Assembly (NCBI RefSeq): GCF_000621745.1
Contig: NZ_JHXK01000010.1
Location: 183,394 to 247,393, forward strand
Length of the DNA: 64,000 nucleotides
Direction: 5' to 3'
Source of the DNA: Clostridium beijerinckii HUN142
GTDB lineage: Bacteria; Bacillota; Clostridia; Clostridiales; Clostridiaceae
How positions within the stretch are numbered: position 1 is the first letter of the stretch; each line of letters starts with the position of its first letter. Under the pieces are notes generated by a model, which worked only from the letters and a program-made list of their open reading frames with translations, did no database searches and was not told the DNA's origin. The position numbers and the translations under genes are program-made. Positions 15,610 to 23,814 of this stretch are shown here, piece after piece.

Positions 15610-16941
15610 ATGGCGATTAAAGTAATACTGCAGGTAATCTCCATAGAAAGCTTGAAAGTAAGGATGTGCTTTGCTACGAAAGTTGAAAAATATATCAATG
15701 GAAAGTTAGGACTATCAATTTTAATAACGTCAGTAGTATTTATATTGGGATTAGCATATATAAAAAATCACAAAAACATAAGATCTAATGATATTGTCAG
15801 AAAAGAAAAAGAAGAATACGTGGAAAGAGAACGCGTACCGAAGAGTATAACTACAGTGGAGACAAATGATGATAGAATTCTGACACAAATAGGTAAAAAA
15901 AAGTTAATAGTAAATAGCTATTATAATATTGATGCTGCTTCAAATAGTAAAGAGGGTGATCTTAGAGGCGTTGTAAAAGAAAAGTGGAGGCATATTAAGC
16001 CTAAGAAGGAATATACGATAGGCGTTTTGCTACCTCATTTTGAAGATCAATATTGGGTCTCAGCGAATTATGGAATAATAAATTATGCAAGGGAATTAGG
16101 AGTGAAGGTAAAGTTATATGCAGTTGGGGGATATATAGAGTTTGGAAATCAAAAAGAAGAGCTGATGGACTTAGCAGAGGATGATAAAATTGATGGAATA
16201 GTGTTTGCTACATTAGATAATAAAAAATTTAATTCAGATATAGAGAGCATTGTTCATAATAATAAGCCTATTGTTGCACTAGTAAATGATATTAATACTC
16301 CTAATATTAGCGCAAAAGCAATAGTTTCCTATTATGATATGGGATATAAAGCAGGAGAGTATGTTGTTGAAGATTCAGCAGGTAAAGATATAAAAATTGC
16401 ATTTTTTCCTGGGCCAAAAGAATCAGGATGGGCATCAGATACATTAAATGGTTTTAAAGATGCAGTTTCAAGGTTAAAGAAAAATGATCAAAAGATAGAT
16501 ATTAGCAATCCTTTTTATGGAGACACTAGACCTGATGTGCAGCGATTACATATAACAAGTGTTTTAGAAAATAGTGATGATTATGATTATTTAATTGGTT
16601 GTGCTCCAGCAGTAATCGAAGCCGAAAAATTTATTGCTAAACACAAAGAGAAATTTAAAAATATAAGAATTGTATCAACATACATAACAAGTGATGTTTT
16701 TAATTTAATAGAAAAGGGAGCTGTATTAGCTTCTCCATCAGATCAAACTATCCAACAATGTAGAATAGCACTAGATATGATTGTAAGAATTTTAAATGGA
16801 GAAAAGGCAGGAATAGATTTTCCATTCCAAAGTGGTCCGTGTGTGCCTATAATTTCAAAGGATAATATTTCACAATTTAAGTATGAAGATCTATTTGGAA
16901 GTAAAGAGTATATTCCAGTATTAAATCATATGGGTAAATAA
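15610..16941 (+). CDS. Membrane-anchored periplasmic-binding-protein-like sensor (TorT-like)
   Basis: A 443-residue protein with one membrane helix at about residues 33-52 and an outside type-I periplasmic-binding fold from about 135 to 425. The segment FFPGPKESGWASDTLNGF recalls TorT, which presents a ligand to the kinase TorS; sugar-binding and LuxP-like proteins share the fold. The ATG at 15610 has GGAG four bases upstream, which is tight; an ATG at residue 19 is an alternative start. The stop is ten bases before the next gene, a histidine kinase, so sensor and kinase very likely work together. Ligand unknown. Confidence 0.8.
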   Translation: MAIKVILQVISIESLKVRMCFATKVEKYINGKLGLSILITSVVFILGLAYIKNHKNIRSNDIVRKEKEEYVERERVPKSITTVETNDDRILTQIGKKKLIVNSYYNIDAASNSKEGDLRGVVKEKWRHIKPKKEYTIGVLLPHFEDQYWVSANYGIINYARELGVKVKLYAVGGYIEFGNQKEELMDLAEDDKIDGIVFATLDNKKFNSDIESIVHNNKPIVALVNDINTPNISAKAIVSYYDMGYKAGEYVVEDSAGKDIKIAFFPGPKESGWASDTLNGFKDAVSRLKKNDQKIDISNPFYGDTRPDVQRLHITSVLENSDDYDYLIGCAPAVIEAEKFIAKHKEKFKNIRIVSTYITSDVFNLIEKGAVLASPSDQTIQQCRIALDMIVRILNGEKAGIDFPFQSGPCVPIISKDNISQFKYEDLFGSKEYIPVLNHMGK

Positions 16942-16951
16942 GGGTTAAGTT

Positions 16952-18901
16952 ATGAGCATAAAAAAGAAATTTAGGAATATGAAGATTAAGCACAGATTTA
17001 CAATTTCAACATTAACAGTAGTTATAATTACCATGTTAATATTTGAAATAATAAGAATAATAATGCTAGTTGTAGGAATAAATAGGGATTCATTGCAGAA
17101 AGTAGAAACAATAACTAGGTTAGCAGCACTTAGCTATCAAGATCCAATTTGGAATTTGAATATTGTAGGAATTAAAGAAATTAGTGATGCATTATTTGAG
17201 GATGAGGAAATTGGTTATATTCAAGTTAAAGCTAAAGGTAATGGAGAAATATACAATAAGTATAAAAAGGATGATATATATTCTGAGCAAAATTTGATTA
17301 TAAAGAAAGTTAATGTTTTAAAAGATGAAATACCAATAGGTGAGATCACTATAGGTATTACAAGGTATTATAAATCAAGAGTTATTGAAAATTACATAAT
17401 TGCAACAATCATAAGGACTTTGGTAATGGTTTTTCTTCTTTGGTTAGCGATTAGTATTGTTTCTCGTATTGTTACTAAGTCGATATATGAGTTGGGTATA
17501 GGAACTGATGAGATATCAAATGGAAACTTGACTCACAGATTGTTCATTAATTCAAGAGATGAAATAGGGGAATTGGCTATTAAATTTAATAATATGGCTC
17601 AAAGTTTATATAATATGATTCAGCAGAGGAATGAAGCAATAAATGAACTCAAATCTTCAGAAGAGAAATTTAATAAAGCATTTAATTATAGCGCAGATGT
17701 AATTGCCATTGTAAGGCTTAGTGATAAATTATACATTGAGATAAATCAAGCATTTTTATGTACTTTTGGATATAAACGTGAAGAGATAATTGGTCATTAC
17801 TCCGATGAGTTTAACTTGTGGGAAAATGAAGAACATCGCTTGAAGGTGATTCAAATATTAGATAGTGGAGGCATGTTGCGTAATGAAGAGATAACTTGGA
17901 ACACTAAATATGGAGAAGTTAGAGTTGGATTATTTTCAACGGAAATAATTGAAATTGACTGTATAGAATGCATAATATTTGTTTGGAATGATATTACAGA
18001 ACGTAAAAAAATTAGCGAAGAGTTGAAACGCGTTAATGATGAATTAGAAGATAAAGTTAATGAAAGAACAAAACAACTTATGCAGACTCTTGCTGAGTTA
18101 GAAGAACAACATAATAAGCTCAAATCAGCTCAGTCAAAATTGATTCAATCAGAAAAGATGGCTAGTCTTGGTACTTTAGTAGCAGGGGTAGCACATGAAA
18201 TTAATAATCCTATTAATTATATATATTTAAGTTCAAAAGTTCTGAATATGGATTTATGCAATTTTAAAGAAGAACTTATCGAATTATTGGATGATGCGGA
18301 TGATGATGTTTTAAATTTTTTCGAACAATATTTTAACAAATTTTCTAAATCAATAATTAATATTCTAGATGGATCTAATCAAGTAACAACCATAGTTAAC
18401 GATTTGAGATTATTCTCTAGGCTTGATGAGGCAATTAAAAAAGAGATAGATGTTTCAGAAGCTTTGGAAACAACAATAAGGTTGGTTAAAACCCAATATA
18501 CTAAACAAATTAAATTTATAAAGAACTTTCAAACTCATAGGAAGATAGTGTGCTATCCTTCACAATTAAATCAGGTATTTTTAAATATAATTGTAAATGC
18601 GTGTCATGCTATAGTTGAAAAACAAAATGACTTAGTATGTGAGAATAATGGATTAATAGTAATAAGAGTTTTTGACAATAACAAAGAAATTATAATCGAA
18701 TTTTGTGATAATGGGTGTGGTATGACTAAAGATGCAATATCAAGAATATTTGAACCATTTTTTACAACTAAACCAATGGGACAAGGAACAGGGTTAGGTA
18801 TGTCTATATCATATGGTATTATTGAAAAACACAATGGAAGTATTGATGTGGAATCTAAGGTGGGGGAAGGATCAACTATAACTATTCATATTCCTTACTA
18901 A
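16952..18901 (+). CDS. Membrane histidine kinase with HAMP and PAS domains
   Basis: A 649-residue kinase: first membrane helix about residues 16-43, a short outside domain (about 105 residues), second helix about 148-173, HAMP about 174-225, PAS about 235-350 (FNYSADVIAIVRLSD), a coiled coil near 355-400, HisKA with H416 in GVAHEINNPINYI, and an ATPase domain with NACHAI, DNGCGMT and GTGLGMSISYG. The HEINNP phosphorylation site is of the NtrB-like or HPK4 type. It follows the binding-protein-like sensor by ten bases and precedes a receiver-kinase hybrid. No response regulator with a DNA-binding domain is nearby. Confidence 0.93.
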   Translation: MSIKKKFRNMKIKHRFTISTLTVVIITMLIFEIIRIIMLVVGINRDSLQKVETITRLAALSYQDPIWNLNIVGIKEISDALFEDEEIGYIQVKAKGNGEIYNKYKKDDIYSEQNLIIKKVNVLKDEIPIGEITIGITRYYKSRVIENYIIATIIRTLVMVFLLWLAISIVSRIVTKSIYELGIGTDEISNGNLTHRLFINSRDEIGELAIKFNNMAQSLYNMIQQRNEAINELKSSEEKFNKAFNYSADVIAIVRLSDKLYIEINQAFLCTFGYKREEIIGHYSDEFNLWENEEHRLKVIQILDSGGMLRNEEITWNTKYGEVRVGLFSTEIIEIDCIECIIFVWNDITERKKISEELKRVNDELEDKVNERTKQLMQTLAELEEQHNKLKSAQSKLIQSEKMASLGTLVAGVAHEINNPINYIYLSSKVLNMDLCNFKEELIELLDDADDDVLNFFEQYFNKFSKSIINILDGSNQVTTIVNDLRLFSRLDEAIKKEIDVSEALETTIRLVKTQYTKQIKFIKNFQTHRKIVCYPSQLNQVFLNIIVNACHAIVEKQNDLVCENNGLIVIRVFDNNKEIIIEFCDNGCGMTKDAISRIFEPFFTTKPMGQGTGLGMSISYGIIEKHNGSIDVESKVGEGSTITIHIPY

Positions 18902-18973
18902 AGATATTAATAATAAAATCAATAAGGCACCATAATCTAAAATTATATTTTGATTTCAGTAAGGAGAAGATAA

Positions 18974-20680
18974 ATGAAATTTGTTATAAATAAGGACAAG
19001 CTTAGAGAACTTAATAAAACAGATGATAAAGATAAAAAATATACAATACTATTAATTGATGATGAACTAGCAAATCTTGAGGCTTTAACAAGACTCTTAG
19101 AAGAAGAGTATGATGTAATTAAAGCAGAAAATGGGTTTGAAGCGTTAAATATACTTAAAGATGAATCATGTTCTAAAAAGATTAATTTGATTATCTCAGA
19201 TCAGCGCATGCCAGGAATGACAGGGGTTGAATTATTAAAGCAAACAATCTCTATTGTCCCAAATGCAATTCGTATTATTTTAACTGGATTCATGGATGTG
19301 AAAGATATTATTGATTCAATTAATGAAGGGCATATTTATAAATTTCTTTTAAAACCATTAGAGGCAGATGAGTTGTTAATTTCCGTAAAAAGGGCCTTGG
19401 AGACATATGACTTGAAAATGAAAAATATTAAGCTTATAGGCGAGTTAAAGCAAACAAATAAGAAATTAAAGAAGAGTGAAGTTTATTTAAGCACTATTTT
19501 TAATTCGGTAAGTGATGCAATATTGATTCATGATTTTAATGGAATCATAATTAAAGTTAATGATACTGCTAATAGGCTATATGGATATTTACATGACGAA
19601 CTAATTGGTATGAGTATAAAAGATATTATCTCAAAAAATTCACCGTACATATATGATGATATACTTAAATTGATTAATGATAGAAAGAGAAATAAAATCA
19701 ATATTCCAGTAACGCTTGAAGCTATTTCAATAGATAAATATCATAAAGAGTTTTGGGTTGAGAGTAATAGTCGTGCAATAATATTTAATGAGCAGAAGGT
19801 CGTTATTGCAACTGTAAGAGACATAACTGAGAGAAAAAATATTGAATTAAAATCAAAAGAAGAGGCTTTGGAATTAGAGAAATTAAGAACTGAATTTTTT
19901 GCTAATATTTCTCACGAATTGAGAACACCACTTAATATAATACTAGGTGTGATACAAATTCTAAGAAGAGATCTTTTAAATAAAGAGAAACCGATTGATA
20001 AAGGAAAGATAATTAATAATATAGATATTGAAAGACAAAATTGTTTTAGATTACTTCGCTTAATAAATAATTTAATTGATTCGACTAAATTAGATGCAGG
20101 ACATTTTCAGATTGATATGATTAATTGTAACATTGTCAGTGTTGTAGAAGAAATCACTCTGTCAGTGGCTAGTTATATAAGTAATAATAATATAAACCTT
20201 GTATTTGATACCGATGTTGAAGAAAAAATTATTGCTTGTGATCCTGATAAGATTGAAAGAATTATGTTAAACTTACTCTCTAATTGTATAAAGTTTACAG
20301 ATGATGATGGAAGCATATTTGTAAACATATTTGATGGAGAAGAATATATAACCTTATCTGTAGAAGATACAGGTATAGGAATCCCAGAAGAAAAAGTTGA
20401 TATTATTTTTGATAGATTTAGACAGGTAGATAAATCTTTTACAAGAAATTATGAAGGCAGTGGAATTGGATTGTCTCTCGTAAAGTCGCTAGTAGAAATG
20501 CATGATGGCACGATATCGGTAGAAAGTAAATATGGGGTAGGAACTAAATTTACGATTAAGCTTCCGGTAAAGGTATTAAATAAAAGTAAAGAAAAAGTTA
20601 ATATAAGTAACAATATAATTAATACTTGTGTAGAAAAAATAAATATTGAATTTTCAGATATATATAAACAACATTTGTAG
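18974..20680 (+). CDS. Receiver-PAS-histidine kinase hybrid
   Basis: A 568-residue soluble hybrid. The N-terminal receiver (about residues 26-145) has LIDDE and D76 in ISDQRMPGMTG; a PAS domain (about 168-290) begins STIFNSVSDAILIHD; HisKA has H314 in NISHELRTPL; the ATPase part shows NLLSNCIKFTDDDG, DTGIGIPEEK and GSGIGLSLVK. The receiver lies ahead of the kinase, so phosphate probably passes from the upstream kinase to D76 and sets this kinase's activity. The receiver of the RpfG-like QRMPGM type and the lack of a DNA-binding output mean that the final target is elsewhere. AAGGAGAAG precedes the ATG. Confidence 0.93.
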   Translation: MKFVINKDKLRELNKTDDKDKKYTILLIDDELANLEALTRLLEEEYDVIKAENGFEALNILKDESCSKKINLIISDQRMPGMTGVELLKQTISIVPNAIRIILTGFMDVKDIIDSINEGHIYKFLLKPLEADELLISVKRALETYDLKMKNIKLIGELKQTNKKLKKSEVYLSTIFNSVSDAILIHDFNGIIIKVNDTANRLYGYLHDELIGMSIKDIISKNSPYIYDDILKLINDRKRNKINIPVTLEAISIDKYHKEFWVESNSRAIIFNEQKVVIATVRDITERKNIELKSKEEALELEKLRTEFFANISHELRTPLNIILGVIQILRRDLLNKEKPIDKGKIINNIDIERQNCFRLLRLINNLIDSTKLDAGHFQIDMINCNIVSVVEEITLSVASYISNNNINLVFDTDVEEKIIACDPDKIERIMLNLLSNCIKFTDDDGSIFVNIFDGEEYITLSVEDTGIGIPEEKVDIIFDRFRQVDKSFTRNYEGSGIGLSLVKSLVEMHDGTISVESKYGVGTKFTIKLPVKVLNKSKEKVNISNNIINTCVEKINIEFSDIYKQHL

Positions 20681-20843
20681 AGGAATAAGTAAAAAAGTAT
20701 GAGAGTATACTTAGAATTTGCAAATATATAGTCAATTAATGAAACAATCAATATCTTATATGTTTTTATGAAAATATATAAGAACTTGTTTATAATATAT
20801 ATGGCGAAATACATTAGTATAACGATGTTAAAGGTATTATTAA

Positions 20844-20873
20844 TTGTTTGTTATACAAAAAAAGGTGTATAAT
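20844..20873 (+). promoter_or_regulatory. Promoter of the first flavodiiron gene with an overlapping inverted repeat
   Basis: TTGTTT at 20844 and TATAAT at 20868 are 18 bases apart. TTATACA (20851-20857) and TGTATAA (20866-20872) form an inverted repeat that covers the -10 box. The central AAAAAAAGG and the following ATAAT recur ahead of the second flavodiiron gene at 23762-23776, suggesting common control. Confidence 0.5.
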
Positions 20874-20914
20874 GTTCTGATTTGAACGAAATATATCTAG
20901 GGAGGGATTTTTAC

Positions 20915-22138
20915 ATGGAGATATTAGAATTGAAAAAAAATTTATACTGGACAGGAGTATTAGATGCTAATTTAAGAGTATTTGATATTATCATGGAAAC
21001 AGAATTTGGAACTTCTTATAATTCTTATTTACTTAAAACAAGTGAAAAAACAGTACTATTTGAAACTGCAAAGGCTAAGTTTTTAGATGGATATTTAAAT
21101 GCATTAAATAAGTTAGTTGATATTAAGGATATTGACTATATTGTAGTAAACCATACTGAGCCAGATCATGCAGGAAGTATAGAAAAACTTATTGAATTGA
21201 ATCCTAATATTAAGATTATTGGAAGCCAAGTTGCTATAGGATTCTTGAAGAACATTGTTAACAGAGAATTTAATGGAATAATAGTTAAAGAAAATGAGAC
21301 TTTAAGCTTGGGTGACAAAACTTTACGTTTTATGTCAGTACCAAATTTACATTGGCCTGATACAATGTATACTTATATTGAAGAAGATAAGACATTAGTT
21401 ACTTGTGATTCATTTGGTTCTCATTATAGTTTTGATGGAATTCTACTAAGTAAGGTTACAGATAATGATGGATATTTAAGAGCTCTTAAGTATTATTTTG
21501 ATTGCATCATTGGACCTTTTAAGAATCCATTCATGATTAAAGCATTAGATAGGATTAAAGATTTAGAAATTGATATGATTTGTACAGGGCATGGTCCGGT
21601 TCTTGATTGTAGAATAGATGAAATTATGGAATACTATAAGAAATGGTCTAATGTTTCAAATCCAAATCCTAGAAAGACAGTAATCATACCATACGTAAGT
21701 GCGTATGGGTATACAAAAGAATTAGCAGAAAAGATTGCAGAAGGAATTAAGGCTAGTGGAGACATAGATGTTAGAGTTTATGATATGGTAGAAGCAGATA
21801 AAGACAAAGTTCTTGAAGAACTAGAATTTGCAGATGGTATTTTATTTGGCACACCAACAATAGTTGGTGAGGCTCTAAAGCCAATATGGGATTTAACTAC
21901 TTCAATCTTTGCAAGAACTCATGGTAATAAACTAGCAAGCGCTTTTGGAAGTTATGGATGGAGTGGAGAAGCTGTTCCTCATATTATAGAAAGACTAAAG
22001 CAACTTAGAATGAAGGTTGTTGATGAAGGATTCCGTGTTAAATTCAAACCAAGTGAGAGTGAGTTAAGTGGTGCTTATGATTATGGTTATAATTTTGGAT
22101 TCCTGCTTTTAAATAAAGAAAATCTAAATAAAAATTAA
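20915..22138 (+). CDS. fprA: Flavodiiron protein (A-type flavoprotein, oxygen/NO reductase)
   Basis: A 407-residue core flavodiiron protein that reduces O2 to water or NO to N2O in the cytoplasm. The N-terminal metallo-lactamase-like domain holds the di-iron ligands H80, E82, D84 and H85 in NHTEPDHAGS, with further ligands in HWPD, CDSFGSHY and CTGHGPV. The C-terminal flavodoxin domain (about 255-400) starts VIIPYVSAYGYT. I start at ATG 20915 with GGGAGGGAT upstream, not at the earlier in-frame TTG at 20882. Its sequence closely follows the first 400 residues of the fusion protein at 23815. It needs an outside electron donor such as rubredoxin. Confidence 0.95.
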   Translation: MEILELKKNLYWTGVLDANLRVFDIIMETEFGTSYNSYLLKTSEKTVLFETAKAKFLDGYLNALNKLVDIKDIDYIVVNHTEPDHAGSIEKLIELNPNIKIIGSQVAIGFLKNIVNREFNGIIVKENETLSLGDKTLRFMSVPNLHWPDTMYTYIEEDKTLVTCDSFGSHYSFDGILLSKVTDNDGYLRALKYYFDCIIGPFKNPFMIKALDRIKDLEIDMICTGHGPVLDCRIDEIMEYYKKWSNVSNPNPRKTVIIPYVSAYGYTKELAEKIAEGIKASGDIDVRVYDMVEADKDKVLEELEFADGILFGTPTIVGEALKPIWDLTTSIFARTHGNKLASAFGSYGWSGEAVPHIIERLKQLRMKVVDEGFRVKFKPSESELSGAYDYGYNFGFLLLNKENLNKN

Positions 22139-22156
22139 TAGATAATTGTTATTTTA

Positions 22157-22190
22157 TTAGGACTTATTGTAATAAGTCCTAATTTTAATT
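22157..22190 (+). terminator. Terminator after the first flavodiiron gene
   Basis: TTAGGACTTAT (22157-22167) and ATAAGTCCTAA (22172-22182) form a perfect stem with a four-base loop followed by TTTTAATT. It lies 19 bases past the stop codon. Confidence 0.85.
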
Positions 22191-22200
22191 ATTATATTGC

Positions 22201-22330
22201 AAAATAACAAGCCAAAGATTTAGTTTACACTTTTTTGGAACGATGAAAATGTTTACTTGAATTAATGTCGGATGAATGGCAGAAATGAGACATAACATTG
22301 TATAAAGGAAATTAAATGACTTGTTATTTT
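22201..22330. repeat. Small element bounded by 11-bp terminal inverted repeats
   Basis: AAAATAACAAG at 22201-22211 is exactly inverted as CTTGTTATTTT at 22320-22330. The 130 bases between hold no gene and weak further complementarity. It fills most of the 310-base gap before uvsE. It may be a relic of a small mobile element or chance in AT-rich DNA. Confidence 0.3.
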
Positions 22331-22448
22331 TGGATTATTGTATATATTTGATACTAAACAAGAGCTAAAGAATCAAAGGTATAATATTTTAAAGAGTACC
22401 AAAACAAACGAATGGGTAACTATGATTCTTAGAAAAGGAGTTTAAATA

Positions 22449-23702
22449 ATGAGTATAGGATATGCGTGTTTAACAATAGGAATTCCAGATACTAATTTAA
22501 AAAGCTGTATTGCAAAGAATTTAACTGAAGAAAAATTATTGGAAATAATATCATACAACTTAAAATCTCTTAAAAATATAATTGATTATAATATAAAGAA
22601 TAATATAAAGCTTTTTAGGATTAGTTCAGATTTAATACCATTTGGATCTAGTCCTTTGAACCAATTATCCTGGTGGGATATGTTTTCACAAGAATTTGCG
22701 GAAATAGGTAGAAAGATTATGGAAAATGATATAAGAGTATCTATGCATCCGGGGCAATATACAGTACTTAATTCTCCTAATGATGATGTTGTAAAGAGAG
22801 CGATTGAAGATTTAAATTATCATGTTAAAATTTTGGATAACTTGGGAGTTGGAAAAAATCATAAAATTATATTGCATATCGGTGGAGTTTACAATGATAA
22901 AGAGCAGGCGATAAACAGATTCGCAGACAATTATAAACTATTAAATAATCAAGTGAAAGAAAGACTTGTTATTGAAAATGATGATAAATCGTACAATATA
23001 AATGATGTTCTTAAAATAGGGGAGGAACTTAATATTCCAGTTATTTTTGATAATCTCCATAATGAGATAAATTATTATGATAGAGAAAAAAGCGATTCGT
23101 ATTGGATAAGTGAGTGCAATAAAACATGGAAAGAGAAAGATGGAAGGCAGAAAATACATTATTCTCAGCAAGACCCTTTTAAAAAGGCAGGTTCTCATTC
23201 AAATACCATAAAAATTAGTAAGTTTATAGAGTTCTATGAAAGTGTAAAAGGGCAGGATATAGATATAATGCTTGAAGTTAAGGATAAAAATCTTTCAGCT
23301 GTAAAGTGTATAAATTCTATAACTGAAAATACTAAAATAAAAAAACTTGAAGAAGAATGGGGAAGATATAAATACAAGGTTCTAGAGAATTCTCCCTCAA
23401 ATTACTTAGAAATAAGGAAGTTACTTAAAGATAAAACTCAGTATCCAGCAGTTAAGTTCTATAACTGCATTGAAGATGCTATGGAAACGGAAATAACAAT
23501 TGGAAACTCAATAAATGCTGCATTACATGTATGGGGATATTTTAAGAAGTTAGCAGATGATAAAGAGAAAAGGAACTTTTTGAAAAGCATTGAAGATTAT
23601 GAAGAAGGAAAAATCTCAATAAATTCAATAAAAAATAAATTGTTTAAGATGGCTGTTAAATATAATGAATCATACCTTTTGAACTCGTATTATTTCATAT
23701 AA
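22449..23702 (+). CDS. uvsE: UV-damage endonuclease UvsE (UVDE)
   Basis: A 417-residue TIM-barrel endonuclease that nicks DNA 5' of UV photoproducts and other lesions, starting an excision path apart from UvrABC. Family motifs are IGYACLTIGIP at the N-terminus, FRISSDLIPFGSSPLN, RVSMHPGQYTVLNSP with a metal-binding His, KIILHIGGVYNDK, and IENDDKSYN with VIFDNLHNE. The last 110 residues (from about 305) go beyond the usual barrel and I do not recognise them. AAAAGGAG precedes the ATG. It lies alone between the two flavodiiron genes, each gene having its own promoter or terminator. Confidence 0.9.
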   Translation: MSIGYACLTIGIPDTNLKSCIAKNLTEEKLLEIISYNLKSLKNIIDYNIKNNIKLFRISSDLIPFGSSPLNQLSWWDMFSQEFAEIGRKIMENDIRVSMHPGQYTVLNSPNDDVVKRAIEDLNYHVKILDNLGVGKNHKIILHIGGVYNDKEQAINRFADNYKLLNNQVKERLVIENDDKSYNINDVLKIGEELNIPVIFDNLHNEINYYDREKSDSYWISECNKTWKEKDGRQKIHYSQQDPFKKAGSHSNTIKISKFIEFYESVKGQDIDIMLEVKDKNLSAVKCINSITENTKIKKLEEEWGRYKYKVLENSPSNYLEIRKLLKDKTQYPAVKFYNCIEDAMETEITIGNSINAALHVWGYFKKLADDKEKRNFLKSIEDYEEGKISINSIKNKLFKMAVKYNESYLLNSYYFI

Positions 23703-23743
23703 AACAGGTTTATTAATTGTGAATTATAATAATTTTCTAGTAT

Positions 23744-23776
23744 TTGATACAGTTTTACTATAAAAAAAGGTATAAT
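23744..23776 (+). promoter_or_regulatory. Promoter region of the flavodiiron fusion gene
   Basis: TATAAT (23771-23776) preceded by AAAAAAAGG, the same block as before the first flavodiiron gene. TACTATA (23756-23762) and TATAATA (23771-23777) form an imperfect inverted repeat with the same eight-base spacer as at 20851-20872. A TTGATA at 23744 is rather far (21 bases) to be the -35. Confidence 0.45.
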
Positions 23777-23814
23777 ATTTTCATATAGATGAAAGTTATA
23801 GGGAGGAATTTTAT

